The position numbers and the translations under genes are program-made. Below are positions 26,639-35,186 of a stretch of DNA of 64,000 nucleotides, piece by piece. Numbering within the stretch: the stretch's first letter is position 1; every line of letters starts with the position of its first letter. The notes under the pieces are model-generated. The model did no database searches. It was not told where the DNA came from and saw only the letters and a program-made list of their open reading frames with translations. The stretch is from Streptomyces capitiformicae. Lineage in GTDB: Bacteria > Actinomycetota > Actinomycetes > Streptomycetales > Streptomycetaceae. The stretch is from assembly GCF_002214185.1 (NCBI RefSeq), contig NZ_CP022161.1, positions 3,533,767-3,597,766 of the forward strand, read 5' to 3'.

Positions 26639-26678
26639 GGCCGGTGAGGGCCCGTGGGGACGGGAGCCCTCACCGGCC
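26639..26678 (+). terminator. Hairpin terminator after MMPL
   Basis: Perfect 13-base arms GGCCGGTGAGGGC and GCCCTCACCGGCC around a 14-base loop, 24 bases after the MMPL stop; followed by TTCT. Confidence 0.8.
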
Positions 26679-26751
26679 TTCTGCGTGAAGTGAGGGACTT
26701 CCCGCCCGGCGGGCGTGTATGCCCCGCCCATCCGCCGGATAGGAAGTCCCC

Positions 26752-27627
26752 ATGACTGGACTCGGTGCCGTGTTCCGCCCCCAACTGCCCCCCGAGCGCC
26801 TGCGCGAGGTCGCCCGCCTCGCGGACGAGTCGGGCCTGGAAGAACTCTGGCTGTGGGAGGACTGCTTCAGAGAAGGCGGCCTCTCGACGGCGGCCGCCGC
26901 CCTCGCCTGGACCGAACGGGTACGGATCGGCGTAGGCCTCCTGCCGGTCCCGCTCCGCAACGTCGCCATCACCGCGATGGAGGTGGCCACCCTCCACCGC
27001 ATGTTCCCGGGCGGCCGCGCCATCGTCGGCGTCGGGCATGGCGTGCAGGACTGGATGGGCCAGGTGGGCGCGCGGGTCGAGTCCCCGCTGACCCTGCTCC
27101 GCGAACATCTGGCGGCGCTACGTGCCCTGCTGCGCGGCGAGCGGCTCACGGTCGACGGCCGGTACGTCAAGCTCGACGACGTCGCCTTGGACTGGCGCCC
27201 GGAGGCTGCCGTACCGGTACTCGCCGGTGCCACCGGTCCGCGTACGTTGCGCCTGTCAGGGGAGGCGGCGGACGGCACGATCCTGCACGCGGGGACTTCG
27301 CCGGATGGTGTGCGCAAGGCACGTCAACTGATCGACGAGGGCCGGGAGTCGGCCGGCCGCACCGACCCGCACGAGGTGGTCGTCTACCTCCTCACAGCCA
27401 CCGGCCCGGACGCCGCGACCCGGCTGCGCGCCGAGTTGGTTGCCGAGGGGCTCGACTCCGTCCCGGATCTCGGCGTCGCCGGCGATGCCGGGGCTGTCGC
27501 CAAGGCCGTACAGCGGTTGGCCGAGGCCGGCGCGGACACGGTGATCCTTCAGCCGACGGGGGACGAGCCGGATCCTGAGGGGTTCGTGCGGTTTGCGGGG
27601 GAGGAGGTTCGGGGGTTGGTGGCTTGA
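26752..27627 (+). CDS. LLM class flavin-dependent oxidoreductase
   Basis: 291 residues. A luciferase-like TIM barrel: GAVFRPQLPPERLREVARLADESGLEELWLWED, WTERVRIGVGLLPVPLRNVAITAMEVATLHRMFPGR and GVGHGVQDWMGQVGAR are the canonical blocks, and VPVLAGATGPRTLRLSGEAADG follows. It is shorter than the usual 330-350 but similar to the F420/FMN-dependent small group found in actinobacteria. ATG 26752 has AGGAAG upstream. The last 79 bases overlap a convergent small gene. Confidence 0.92.
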   Translation: MTGLGAVFRPQLPPERLREVARLADESGLEELWLWEDCFREGGLSTAAAALAWTERVRIGVGLLPVPLRNVAITAMEVATLHRMFPGGRAIVGVGHGVQDWMGQVGARVESPLTLLREHLAALRALLRGERLTVDGRYVKLDDVALDWRPEAAVPVLAGATGPRTLRLSGEAADGTILHAGTSPDGVRKARQLIDEGRESAGRTDPHEVVVYLLTATGPDAATRLRAELVAEGLDSVPDLGVAGDAGAVAKAVQRLAEAGADTVILQPTGDEPDPEGFVRFAGEEVRGLVA

Positions 27628-27914
27628 GAGGGTGGGGGGTCGATGGGCTTGGGCGGTCTGGAGGGTGCGGGTGAGGTTGCTTTGGGCTCCTGCCGTCCCT
27701 CGGAGATCTGTCGGGCGAGTTCGTCGACGACCTGGGGGTCGGCGTTCTGGACATCCTCCTCCCCCAGCGCCTCGACGAGAGCCGGACGTACGACGTCGTA
27801 CGGCTGCCCGCTGTACAAGGCCCGCGTCCGATCGACCGCCCGCTCCAGCTTCGCCAGATGCGCCCTGATCAGGGGCACGGCCTTTTCGTACTCGTTCGGG
27901 TCTGTGGGCGGCAT
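27549..27914 (-). CDS. Hypothetical protein, 121 aa
   Basis: The N-terminal 75 residues are a helical, acidic/basic region (PNEYEKAVPLIRAHLAKLERAVDRTRALYSGQPYDVVRPALVEALGEEDVQN) that looks genuine, and the remainder is a Pro/Ser-rich disordered tail. The tail overlaps the antisense end of the LLM gene by 79 bases. It is the last gene of a minus-strand run with the DUF6247 pair. I do not recognise a function. Confidence 0.6.
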   Translation of the reverse strand: MPPTDPNEYEKAVPLIRAHLAKLERAVDRTRALYSGQPYDVVRPALVEALGEEDVQNADPQVVDELARQISEGRQEPKATSPAPSRPPKPIDPPPSQATNPRTSSPANRTNPSGSGSSPVG

Positions 27915-28036
27915 GGCCGTAGCCGATCAGGCGGGGGCGGCGAGGTCAAGGAGTAGGTCAGATGCCGGTGAGGACGGTGCCTTTGCCGTTATGCGCAGTA
28001 CGGCGAACGCTCGACGCGGTGCTCATGTCCCCCAAC

Positions 28037-28294
28037 TCAGAATGCCAGACAGGTGATCTGGACGACGTAGACGCGTTCGCTGCGCACGACGACCTGGTAC
28101 GTGAACATGCCGCCGGGGACGATGACGTCGCCACCCTCCGGGTCGATCCCCTCATGAGTTCGGCCATGGATGTGGAGGGCTTCGGCTGCTCTGACCAGTT
28201 CGTCTGCCTTTCTTTTCACCTGCGCCAGGAACTCAGCGGGAGCGGTGCGCGCGGCTTCCTCCGCGCCGAAGGCGTACTCCCACTTCCAGCTCAC
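28037..28294 (-). CDS. Small protein of toxin-like type, partner of the DUF6247 gene
   Basis: 85 residues: SWKWEYAFGAEEAARTAPAEFLAQVKRKADELVRAAEALHIHG, then EGGDVIVPGGMFTYQVVVRSERVYVVQITCLAF. A helical first half followed by beta strands ending in a hydrophobic strand is the RelE/ParE fold order. GTG at 28294 overlaps the upstream stop codon by four bases (GTGA), a typical antitoxin-then-toxin arrangement. Assignment as toxin is inference from length, fold pattern and gene order. Confidence 0.55.
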   Translation of the reverse strand: MSWKWEYAFGAEEAARTAPAEFLAQVKRKADELVRAAEALHIHGRTHEGIDPEGGDVIVPGGMFTYQVVVRSERVYVVQITCLAF

Positions 28295-28638
28295 CCGCGG
28301 ACTGCCTTCATGGCTTCGTCCAGTACGGCACTCAGCGCCCGTAGGGCATCCCGGGCGATGACCGGGTCCTCGTGTTCAAGGTTGCTCTTCGCGTTGCCGT
28401 AGCGGGCGGACAGATCGGGGCGGCGGGCGATTTCGATCTCCCTGGCCCAGATCAGAACCCAGCTCCGCACAGGGCTCAGGGACTGCCACTCCACAGCCTT
28501 GGCGAATGCTTCGTCCTTCTCCGCCTGCATTTCCGCCAGGCGATCGGGAGCGACGACGGCGAGAGCCGCGCGCAGGGCGTCAGGGGTCTGTTCGGGGCGG
28601 GGGATCAGCTCGTCTCCGTGGCCGGACCGTGTGCGCAT
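28291..28638 (-). CDS. DUF6247-like protein (possible antitoxin)
   Basis: 115 residues. PRPEQTPDALRAALAVVAPDRLAEMQAEKDEAFAKAVEWQSLSPVRSWVLIWAREIEIARRPDL is the conserved DUF6247 pattern (pro-x-x-ALRAAL, followed by a Trp-rich helix). ATG 28638 has GGAGG six bases upstream; upstream in-frame starts are discarded. Small helical proteins of this family precede a short toxin-like gene in many Streptomyces genomes; here the coupling is by a 4-base overlap. Confidence 0.65.
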   Translation of the reverse strand: MRTRSGHGDELIPRPEQTPDALRAALAVVAPDRLAEMQAEKDEAFAKAVEWQSLSPVRSWVLIWAREIEIARRPDLSARYGNAKSNLEHEDPVIARDALRALSAVLDEAMKAVRG

Positions 28639-28714
28639 GATGTCCTCCAGGGGTGCCCTGGGCAGGGTATCCGTCCTAGGCGGCCGCGCTCGGTACCGAT
28701 GGTCTGCGCTCATG

Positions 28715-29671
28715 TCAGGCGGCTCCCTGAAGATCGGTCCGGCAGTCGCGGCAGCGGCCACCGGGTTGGGGTGTCCGGAATGCGCGGTCGCAGCCCTCGC
28801 ACGATGTCTGGAAGGCGCGGTGGGGGCGGGCCGCTGCCGGCGATGACGCCACGGATGGTGGTGGGCTCTGGGGGGTCGGGGCCGGCAGGAGGGCTGTGAG
28901 GCGGTGGGTGAGGAAGGCGGCCGGGTGGTGGAGAGGCTCGGTGGGGAGGTTCGCGGTCAGGATGTTGCGTACGGATTCGGGGGCGGCGCCGCGTTCGAAC
29001 CAGGCGGCGACGGCCGGGGCGAGTCGGCGAACGTCGCGTTCCGCGAGCAGGAGGCGGGGGTCGTCGCCGTGGAGGGAAGCGAGGAGGGTGGTGGCCCGCC
29101 GGTGGGCCTTCAGGTCGTGGACCTCGGGTTCGGGGAGGGGCGCGCGGGGTGGCTTGGGGGGTGCGGGGGGTTGATTGGGTTCGGGTGCCCGGGGGCGCAC
29201 CGGGGCCGGTGGGGGTTCCGGGGGTGATGGCGGTTTGGGGACTGAGGCCCCGCTTTCGGGGACGGTGGGGCTTCGCCTCGGGCGAGGGGCCGTTCGGGGG
29301 TCGGGGAGGGCTTTGGCGGCGTGGCGAGGTACGTCGTACGACACCGCCTGGGTGATCACGCGGCCGTTGGGGAGGCGTTCTCGTGTGCGGGAGAGGTAGC
29401 CGTGGTGTTCCAGTTCGCGCAGCGCGGAGGCGATGCGGGTCTCGCCCTCGGGGAAGCGGTCGGCGAGCGTCTTGATCGTGACGACGGTGCCGCTCTTCAC
29501 GGACTGGATGTGAACGGCGAGACCGATCGCGACCAGGCTCAATTGGCCGTGCTGGGCGAGGTGGTTGCCGACGACCGTGTAGTGCGAGGTGGGCCGGGAC
29601 CTCATGTGGGTGATGCCGCGCGGATTCGGCGGCGGCGCGCACGGGGGCGCGCTAGGCTGCTGGGCATCCAT
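28715..29671 (-). CDS. Winged-helix protein with C-terminal zinc ribbon
   Basis: About 318 residues. The N-terminal domain YTVVGNHLAQHGQLSLVAIGLAVHIQSVKSGTVVTIKTLADRFPEGETRIASALRELEHHGYLSRTRERLPNGRVI is a winged helix-turn-helix of the replication/MarR type. A Pro-rich linker and a conserved helical module (LLASLHGDDPRLLLAERDVRRLAPAVAAWFERG) follow, and the end is a zinc ribbon (CEGCDRAF-x10-CRDCRTDL). Many Streptomyces carry paralogs of this protein. ATG 29671 (MDAQQPS) was chosen; other frames upstream exist. A perfect palindrome at 29819 lies 150 bases upstream. Confidence 0.75.
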   Translation of the reverse strand: MDAQQPSAPPCAPPPNPRGITHMRSRPTSHYTVVGNHLAQHGQLSLVAIGLAVHIQSVKSGTVVTIKTLADRFPEGETRIASALRELEHHGYLSRTRERLPNGRVITQAVSYDVPRHAAKALPDPRTAPRPRRSPTVPESGASVPKPPSPPEPPPAPVRPRAPEPNQPPAPPKPPRAPLPEPEVHDLKAHRRATTLLASLHGDDPRLLLAERDVRRLAPAVAAWFERGAAPESVRNILTANLPTEPLHHPAAFLTHRLTALLPAPTPQSPPPSVASSPAAARPHRAFQTSCEGCDRAFRTPQPGGRCRDCRTDLQGAA

Positions 29672-29818
29672 CAGGGAAGGGCTGCTTCCTAGGTGGCCAG
29701 GCCCTCGATCGGGATCGCTAGTCCCGGCCGGGGGCCGAAGCATGTGTGCGGTTGTGTGTTGCCTGCCGGGTGAGCATAGGGCGACGAACACGTCGGAAAT
29801 CCAGCCGAGTTGGCATAT

Positions 29819-29836
29819 GTCACTCCATGGAGTGAC
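29819..29836. promoter_or_regulatory. 18-bp perfect palindrome
   Basis: GTCACTCCATGGAGTGAC, upstream of the winged-helix gene. It is likely a dimeric repressor site. The 29672-29977 interval otherwise contains an AAAAGCTTTT stretch at about 29893 and no gene. Confidence 0.6.
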
Positions 29837-29977
29837 GGCGGCCTGCGGGGAGGCTGGTGGGGTTTGGTCGGGTGGATTTCCCCCGGGATTTAAAAGCTTT
29901 TAGGCGCGTGACCGGCCGGGTCGCGGATCACCGGGTCGGGACTTTCCGCGACCCGGTTGTTCGGGCTTCGAGTGTGG

Positions 29978-30298
29978 TCAGCGCTCGGTGTCGGGCTGGT
30001 CGGCGTCGAGTACCTCGGAGATCGAGGTGGCGGTGATGGCGCGGGCGAACCAGCGGTCGAGGGTGTCGAGGTCGTCGCAGGATGTGATGCGGTGGCGGTC
30101 GGTGTCGGATACGGGGACGCCACGGCCGTCGAGGAGCATCAGGATGTCCTTGATCTTCGTCTTGACGATGCCCTCGGCCCGGCCCTCGGCCCGGATTTCC
30201 TGGGAGAGAGGTGACGTGAAGAAGGAGAGGTCGGTCACGAGGTTCCTCCACGTGTCGGCGGCCGGTGCGGTGCCCAGGCCCTGGGATGTCAGTTCTAC
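29978..30298 (-). pseudogene. C-terminal remnant of an Rpn/YhgA-like putative nuclease-transposase
   Basis: About 106 codons homologous in pattern to the C-terminus of a family common in Streptomyces: GLGTAPAADTWRNLVTDLSFFTS, then a linker with EGRAEGIVKTKIKDILMLLDGRGVPVSDTDRHRITSCDDLDTLDRWFARAITATSISEVLD. The full-length proteins are about 300 residues with a PD-(D/E)XK-type core. Homology ends abruptly at 30298, where sequence of another origin begins, and no plausible start codon exists. The fragment looks like an unmaintained leftover. Confidence 0.65.
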
Positions 30299-30433
30299 GG
30301 TTACTGGCTCGTGGGCGGGCCGGTGCTGTTCTCGGTGCTGCGTATGGGCCGGACTCTGCTCGCCCACCTGGCCACGATGCTCGGTGCGCCTGCCGTGCTG
30401 TTTCTGATCGTGATGCTGTTGGCCGCGTCGTGA
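30293..30433 (+). pseudogene. Fragment encoding the C-terminus of a membrane protein
   Basis: In the plus frame the sequence reads FYGYWLVGGPVLFSVLRMG, a short loop, and LGAPAVLFLIVMLLAAS then TGA at 30431. These are two membrane-like helices with no upstream start in a plausible position, and the segment begins exactly where the Rpn-like remnant on the other strand ends. Possibly the broken end of an integral membrane gene. Uncertain. Confidence 0.35.
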
Positions 30434-30436
30434 CCG

Positions 30437-31861
30437 CTATCGACTCTCCTTGATCGCCTCGCAGAGCTGCCGTACCGCCTCACTCACCATGCCGTCGGCC
30501 AAGTTGCCGTAGCCGAGGACCAGGCCGTGATCGGTGTGGTCGTCGGTGGCGTGATAGGCCGCGAGGTCGGCTACGCGTACCGAGCGGGTGGCTGCCGCGG
30601 TGACCACGGCCGCGGGGTTCACCGTCGGGGGCAGGCGGAGGATGAGGTGGAGGCCGGCTGCGATGCCGGAGATCATGCCATCGCCCAGCTCGGCGGCCAG
30701 GGCCTGGACCAGGGTGTCGCGGCGGTTGCGGTAACGCTGGCGGCAGGCCCGCAGGTGGCGGTCGTACCCGCCGGATTCCAGCAGCGTGGCGAAGGCCAGT
30801 TGGTCGATCGTCGACGGCTGGGTCGCCGCCTGGTCGGTTTCGTGGAGGTGGTTGGTCCAGCGAGGTGGGGCGACGATCCAGCCGATGCCGAGGGCGGGGG
30901 AGAGGATCTTGCTGAGCGATTTGAAGAGGATGACCCGGGACGGGTCCATGCCCTGGATCGCCGCGACCGGGCGGCGGTCGTAACGGAACTCCGCGTCGTA
31001 GTCGTCTTCCAGTACGACGCCGTCCACCTGGCGGGCCCAGTGCAGCAGGGCGGCGCGTCGCTCGGGGACCAGGACCGTGCCGAGGGGGAACTGGTGCGCC
31101 GGGGTGGTCAGTACGGCCCGTAGGCCGACGTGTCCGGCCAGGTCGTCGGTGCGCAGGCCGCCTTCGTCCGTGCGGATGGGGACCGGGGTCAGGCCCGCGG
31201 CGCGGATGACATCGCGCAGGCGTGTCCAGCCGGGCTCCTCGCATCCGACCTCCGTGATGCCCTGGGCGCGCAGGGCGTGGCAGACGCGTCGTACTCCGTC
31301 CGTCACGCTCGTACACATCGTGATGTCCTGTGCGGTGACGGAGACGTCCCGGGAGCGGGCCAGGTACTCGACCAGCAGGCGTCTGAGGCGGACGTGACCG
31401 CCGGGCGGCGGGTAGTCGAACTCCGTGAACGCCGCCGTCGTCACCTGCGCGCGGACGGCGTCCGCCCAGCGGCGGCGGGGAAACGCCCGCAGGTCCGGCA
31501 GGCCCGGCGCGAGGTCGAAGCGGGCCTCGGGGGCGGAGTGTGTCGCACGGCGTCGGGCGTCGGCCTCGGGAGTGTTCGACCAGCGCACGCGGGTCGCGGA
31601 GCCCGTCCGGGCCTCCAGGTATCCCTCCGCCACGAGCTGGCTGTACGCCTCGGTCACCGCCCAGCGTGAACAGCCGAGTTCGGCGGCGAGTTGGCGGCTG
31701 GGGGGCAGGGCGGTGCCGACCTCGATACGACCCTCCCTGATCGCCCTGCGCAGCGCCCGCTTCACCCGCTCGTGCAGCGGTCCTCCGCCGGGTCGGTCGT
31801 CCAGGTGGAGCAGGAGATCTCCCGACAGATTGGTCGGTGGATTGGTCTGTGATTCCCGCAT
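30437..31861 (-). CDS. MocR/PdxR family PLP-dependent transcriptional regulator
   Basis: 474 residues. N-terminal GntR-type winged helix (LHERVKRALRRAIREGRIEVGTALPPSRQLAAELGCSRWAVTEAYSQLVAEGYLEAR) joined to an aminotransferase class I-like domain with the PLP lysine in FKSLSKILSPALGIGWI and EDDYDAEFRYD. Such regulators sense pyridoxal phosphate or an amino-acid adduct and control neighbouring genes. ATG 31861. The region just upstream carries an ATTGG/CCAAT dyad. The divergent neighbour is the small gene at 31952. Confidence 0.93.
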   Translation of the reverse strand: MRESQTNPPTNLSGDLLLHLDDRPGGGPLHERVKRALRRAIREGRIEVGTALPPSRQLAAELGCSRWAVTEAYSQLVAEGYLEARTGSATRVRWSNTPEADARRRATHSAPEARFDLAPGLPDLRAFPRRRWADAVRAQVTTAAFTEFDYPPPGGHVRLRRLLVEYLARSRDVSVTAQDITMCTSVTDGVRRVCHALRAQGITEVGCEEPGWTRLRDVIRAAGLTPVPIRTDEGGLRTDDLAGHVGLRAVLTTPAHQFPLGTVLVPERRAALLHWARQVDGVVLEDDYDAEFRYDRRPVAAIQGMDPSRVILFKSLSKILSPALGIGWIVAPPRWTNHLHETDQAATQPSTIDQLAFATLLESGGYDRHLRACRQRYRNRRDTLVQALAAELGDGMISGIAAGLHLILRLPPTVNPAAVVTAAATRSVRVADLAAYHATDDHTDHGLVLGYGNLADGMVSEAVRQLCEAIKESR

Positions 31862-31890
31862 GGAATTGGACAGTAGCAGCGGGCCAATCC
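31862..31890. promoter_or_regulatory. Candidate MocR operator
   Basis: Dyad GGAATTGG ... CCAATCC, spaced 13 bases, beginning at the base next to the regulator's ATG. MocR proteins commonly bind ATTGG/CCAAT-type boxes between divergent genes. Confidence 0.45.
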
Positions 31891-31951
31891 TCAGTAGCTT
31901 CGGTTCGGTAGGACCTGAACTGCGAGCGACAAGACCTGAGAAGGGGATGTC

Positions 31952-32185
31952 ATGGCTACCGTGCGGCGTTCACTGTCGACCCGGGACCACCACCAGCTTT
32001 TCCGTGGTGTGTTCGACGAATGGCTCGGCAAGGCCGATGCCCTGTCGGCGCTGCCGGACGCGCCGGTCGTACCGGACGAGCCCCGGACAGCAGCCCCGGG
32101 CACCCGTGACCGTCTGACAAGGCACCCGTGGTGGATACCTGTCAAGCGCACAGGAATCGCTCACAGCATCACGCGCACACCATGA
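31952..32185 (+). CDS. Small hypothetical protein, 77 aa, divergent from the MocR gene
   Basis: Begins MATVRRSLSTRDHHQLFRGVFDEWLGKADALSALPDAPVV and continues with a Pro/Arg-rich end. GAAGGGG lies a few bases before the ATG. The first 40 residues look protein-like; the end looks less so and might be out of frame. Its position facing MocR suggests it is the regulator's target. I do not recognise it. Confidence 0.4.
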   Translation: MATVRRSLSTRDHHQLFRGVFDEWLGKADALSALPDAPVVPDEPRTAAPGTRDRLTRHPWWIPVKRTGIAHSITRTP

Positions 32186-32368
32186 CGGGAACGTTCGGAA
32201 AGCATCCCCATGTTCGCCCGCCGCCGCATGATCAGACTGCTGGCCGGCGCGAGCATGGCCCCGCTACCGGCGGAGAAAAACCTGTGGATCTTCGCGGCAA
32301 CCTTTTCGGCCTCTCGGACCACTCAGTGTTGTCCGGCCGGGTGGTCCGGTAAGACGCAACGGCTGAAA

Positions 32369-32410
32369 GAGAGCACAGACATGCCCCTTGAACGAGAGCA
32401 CGGACATGCC
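32369..32410 (+). repeat. Direct repeat covering the start of the ricin-domain gene
   Basis: GAGAGCACAGACATGCC (32369) recurs 25 bases later as GAGAGCACGGACATGCC (32394). Each contains an ATG and the upstream SD-like GAGAG; the two ATGs are in different frames, and only the first (32381) is in frame with the protein. Confidence 0.8.
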
Positions 32411-34222
32411 GCTGGCCCACCCGCGTCATCGGTGGCGTCCCGCGCCGGCGGCCACGCCCGCGATGGTCGCCCGAAGCATCGGGGCCGTCGGTTGCTCGCG
32501 CGTCGGGGTTTCTGGGCGGCCATCGGCACGGTCGTTGTGGCCGGCTCCGCTGTCGTGGTCAACCAGGCATCGGCGGAAACGCCCCTGGATCTGAAGAAGT
32601 GGTACGTGCTGGTCAACCGCAACAGCGGCAAGGTGCTGGACGACCGCGCCTTCGCCAAGAACGATGGCGCGGCGGTGGTGCAGTGGGCGCGCACCGGCGG
32701 GACCAACCAGCGGTGGCGCTTCATCAAATCGGGTGACGGGTACTACCGGCTGCAGAACCAGAACTCCGGCAAGGTCCTGGACGATTTCGGCTGGTCGAAG
32801 AAGGCCGGCTCAGCCATCGTGCAGTGGAAAGACCTGAACGCCACCAACCAGCAGTTCAAACTGGCCAAGTCGTCGGACGGCTACGTGCGTTTGGTCAATC
32901 GCTTCAGTGGCATGGCTGTGGGTGTCCAGAACGCCACCAAGGCCAACGGGGGCGACATCGTCCAGAACCGCGACCGGGGCCGCGCCAACCAGCAGTGGAA
33001 GCTCGTCGCGGCCGGTAGCGTCGGCGGCACCAAGAACCCCGGGAACTCCGGCACCACGCCCACGCCCAGCGCCAGCACTCCGGCGAGCCAGGCTCCGAGC
33101 CCGGCGTCGACGTCGGCGTCTCCGACCGCCACCAACGGCAGCTCGATGACCCGTTTCATGGGCAGCAACAAGGTGTTCATCGGCGGCTCGATGACTGAGG
33201 CCTCGGCGAACGCCGCGCCGTTCGACGCGCGATACGCCTATATACACAGCCAGCCCGCGCCCTCGGATGCCGCCTATACGGCATCGCGTTGCAAGGATGA
33301 GTGGTCGAACTGGTGGGGCTGCTGGGGCGGCAGCACCACGGCGCCCGGCCATCAGGTGACCTGGGGGGACGCCCAGGCGGCCAAGGCGACGTACCAGGGC
33401 AAGCCGCGTCCGCAGAAGTATCTGTGGACCTGGTACTCACTGCGCGACCTCGGGGACGCGGCAGGCGAGGGCGACGGCCCGGGCGAGGTCAAGGCCATCA
33501 ACAGACGCGACCTGCTCACCCGGTACCTGAAGGACTACCGTTTCTTCCTCCAGAAGATCGGCAAGTCGCACGACATGATCGACCTTGAGCCCGACTTCTG
33601 GGGCTTCGCCCGGTCGCTCGGCAATCTGCACCAGGTTCCCGCGCAGGTCTCGGGCGCCAATCCGACGGATTGCGGATCGCACGAGAACAGCGCCGCCGGA
33701 CTCGCCCGCTGCCTGGTTGACATGGCGCACAAGTACGCGCCGAACGCCGCCGTGGGGCTGCACCTTTCCTGCTTCGACTGGGAACACAACATCCAGAAGT
33801 GCGTCAAGGACTACGCGGACCTCGGGGCACGGAACGCCGACTTCCTGGTCACCGATGTGTCCGACCGCGACGCGGGCTGGTACGCACTGCCGGCCCACGG
33901 CAGCCGTGACACTTTCTGGAACGACCAGAAGGCCGCCGCCCACCTGAAGTTCTGGAAGACGATGGCCGAGTCCGTGGGCAAGCCGGTGGTCCTGTGGCAG
34001 ATCCCCGTGGGCAATATGGCGCAGAACAACACGCCCGGCCATTTCAAGGACGACAAGGTGGACTGGTTCTTCGCCCACATGGACCAGGTGGCGGACGCCC
34101 ACATCGCCGGCCTGCTGTTCGGGGCGGGGTGGACGGAGCAGACGACGCCCGAGACCGACGGCGGAAACCTGATCCGCAAGACGATCGCGTATCACAACTC
34201 GGGCGGTACAGCGCTCAGGTAG
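32381..34222 (+). CDS. Secreted ricin-domain protein with putative glycoside hydrolase (TIM barrel-like) domain
   Basis: About 613 residues. N-terminal RR-containing signal (LARRGFWAAIGTVVVAGSAVVVNQASA) with an A-x-A cleavage site at about residue 66. Three ricin-type QxW blocks follow (residues about 70-205: SGKVLDDRAFAKNDGAAVVQWARTGGTNQRWRF and two more), then a Pro/Ser/Thr linker. The C-terminal 360 residues have IDLEPDFWGF (Glu403 a candidate acid), NAAVGLHLSCFDWEHNI, DVSDRDAGWYALP, VVLWQIPVGNMAQNN and HIAGLLFGAGWTEQT, the ordered strand ends of a (beta/alpha)8 barrel. The fold is inferred; no specific GH family is claimed. Probably binds and cleaves a glycan outside the cell. Confidence 0.75.
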   Translation: MPLEREHGHAAGPPASSVASRAGGHARDGRPKHRGRRLLARRGFWAAIGTVVVAGSAVVVNQASAETPLDLKKWYVLVNRNSGKVLDDRAFAKNDGAAVVQWARTGGTNQRWRFIKSGDGYYRLQNQNSGKVLDDFGWSKKAGSAIVQWKDLNATNQQFKLAKSSDGYVRLVNRFSGMAVGVQNATKANGGDIVQNRDRGRANQQWKLVAAGSVGGTKNPGNSGTTPTPSASTPASQAPSPASTSASPTATNGSSMTRFMGSNKVFIGGSMTEASANAAPFDARYAYIHSQPAPSDAAYTASRCKDEWSNWWGCWGGSTTAPGHQVTWGDAQAAKATYQGKPRPQKYLWTWYSLRDLGDAAGEGDGPGEVKAINRRDLLTRYLKDYRFFLQKIGKSHDMIDLEPDFWGFARSLGNLHQVPAQVSGANPTDCGSHENSAAGLARCLVDMAHKYAPNAAVGLHLSCFDWEHNIQKCVKDYADLGARNADFLVTDVSDRDAGWYALPAHGSRDTFWNDQKAAAHLKFWKTMAESVGKPVVLWQIPVGNMAQNNTPGHFKDDKVDWFFAHMDQVADAHIAGLLFGAGWTEQTTPETDGGNLIRKTIAYHNSGGTALR

Positions 34223-34232
34223 GCGGAGGCGT

Positions 34233-34267
34233 GAATGCGGCCCCAGCTCTTGGATGGGGCCGCATTC
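34233..34267 (+). terminator. Hairpin terminator after the ricin-domain gene
   Basis: Perfect 12-base arms GAATGCGGCCCC and GGGGCCGCATTC around an 11-base loop, 10 bases after the stop and followed by GTCCCC. Confidence 0.8.
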
Positions 34268-34331
34268 GTCCCCCTTCGTCGGGCTGAGGACTTCTCGGTC
34301 GGCGTCGGCCATGCAGATGGGTGTGGACGGA

Positions 34332-35075
<744 letters not shown>

Positions 35076-35107
35076 ACGTGACAGCCTGCCCAGCGATCAC
35101 GGACGGT

Positions 35108-35184
35108 ACTCAGGACGGCAGGACGGCAGCACTCAGGACGGCAGGACGGCAGCACTCAGGACGGCAGGACGGCAGGACGGCAGC
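35108..35184. repeat. 23-bp tandem repeat, three copies
   Basis: ACTCAGGACGGCAGGACGGCAGC occurs twice exactly and a third time with an extra eight-base GACGGCAG insertion. It fills the gap between the phosphatase and the SsgA-like gene. Confidence 0.88.
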
Positions 35185-35186
35185 AC

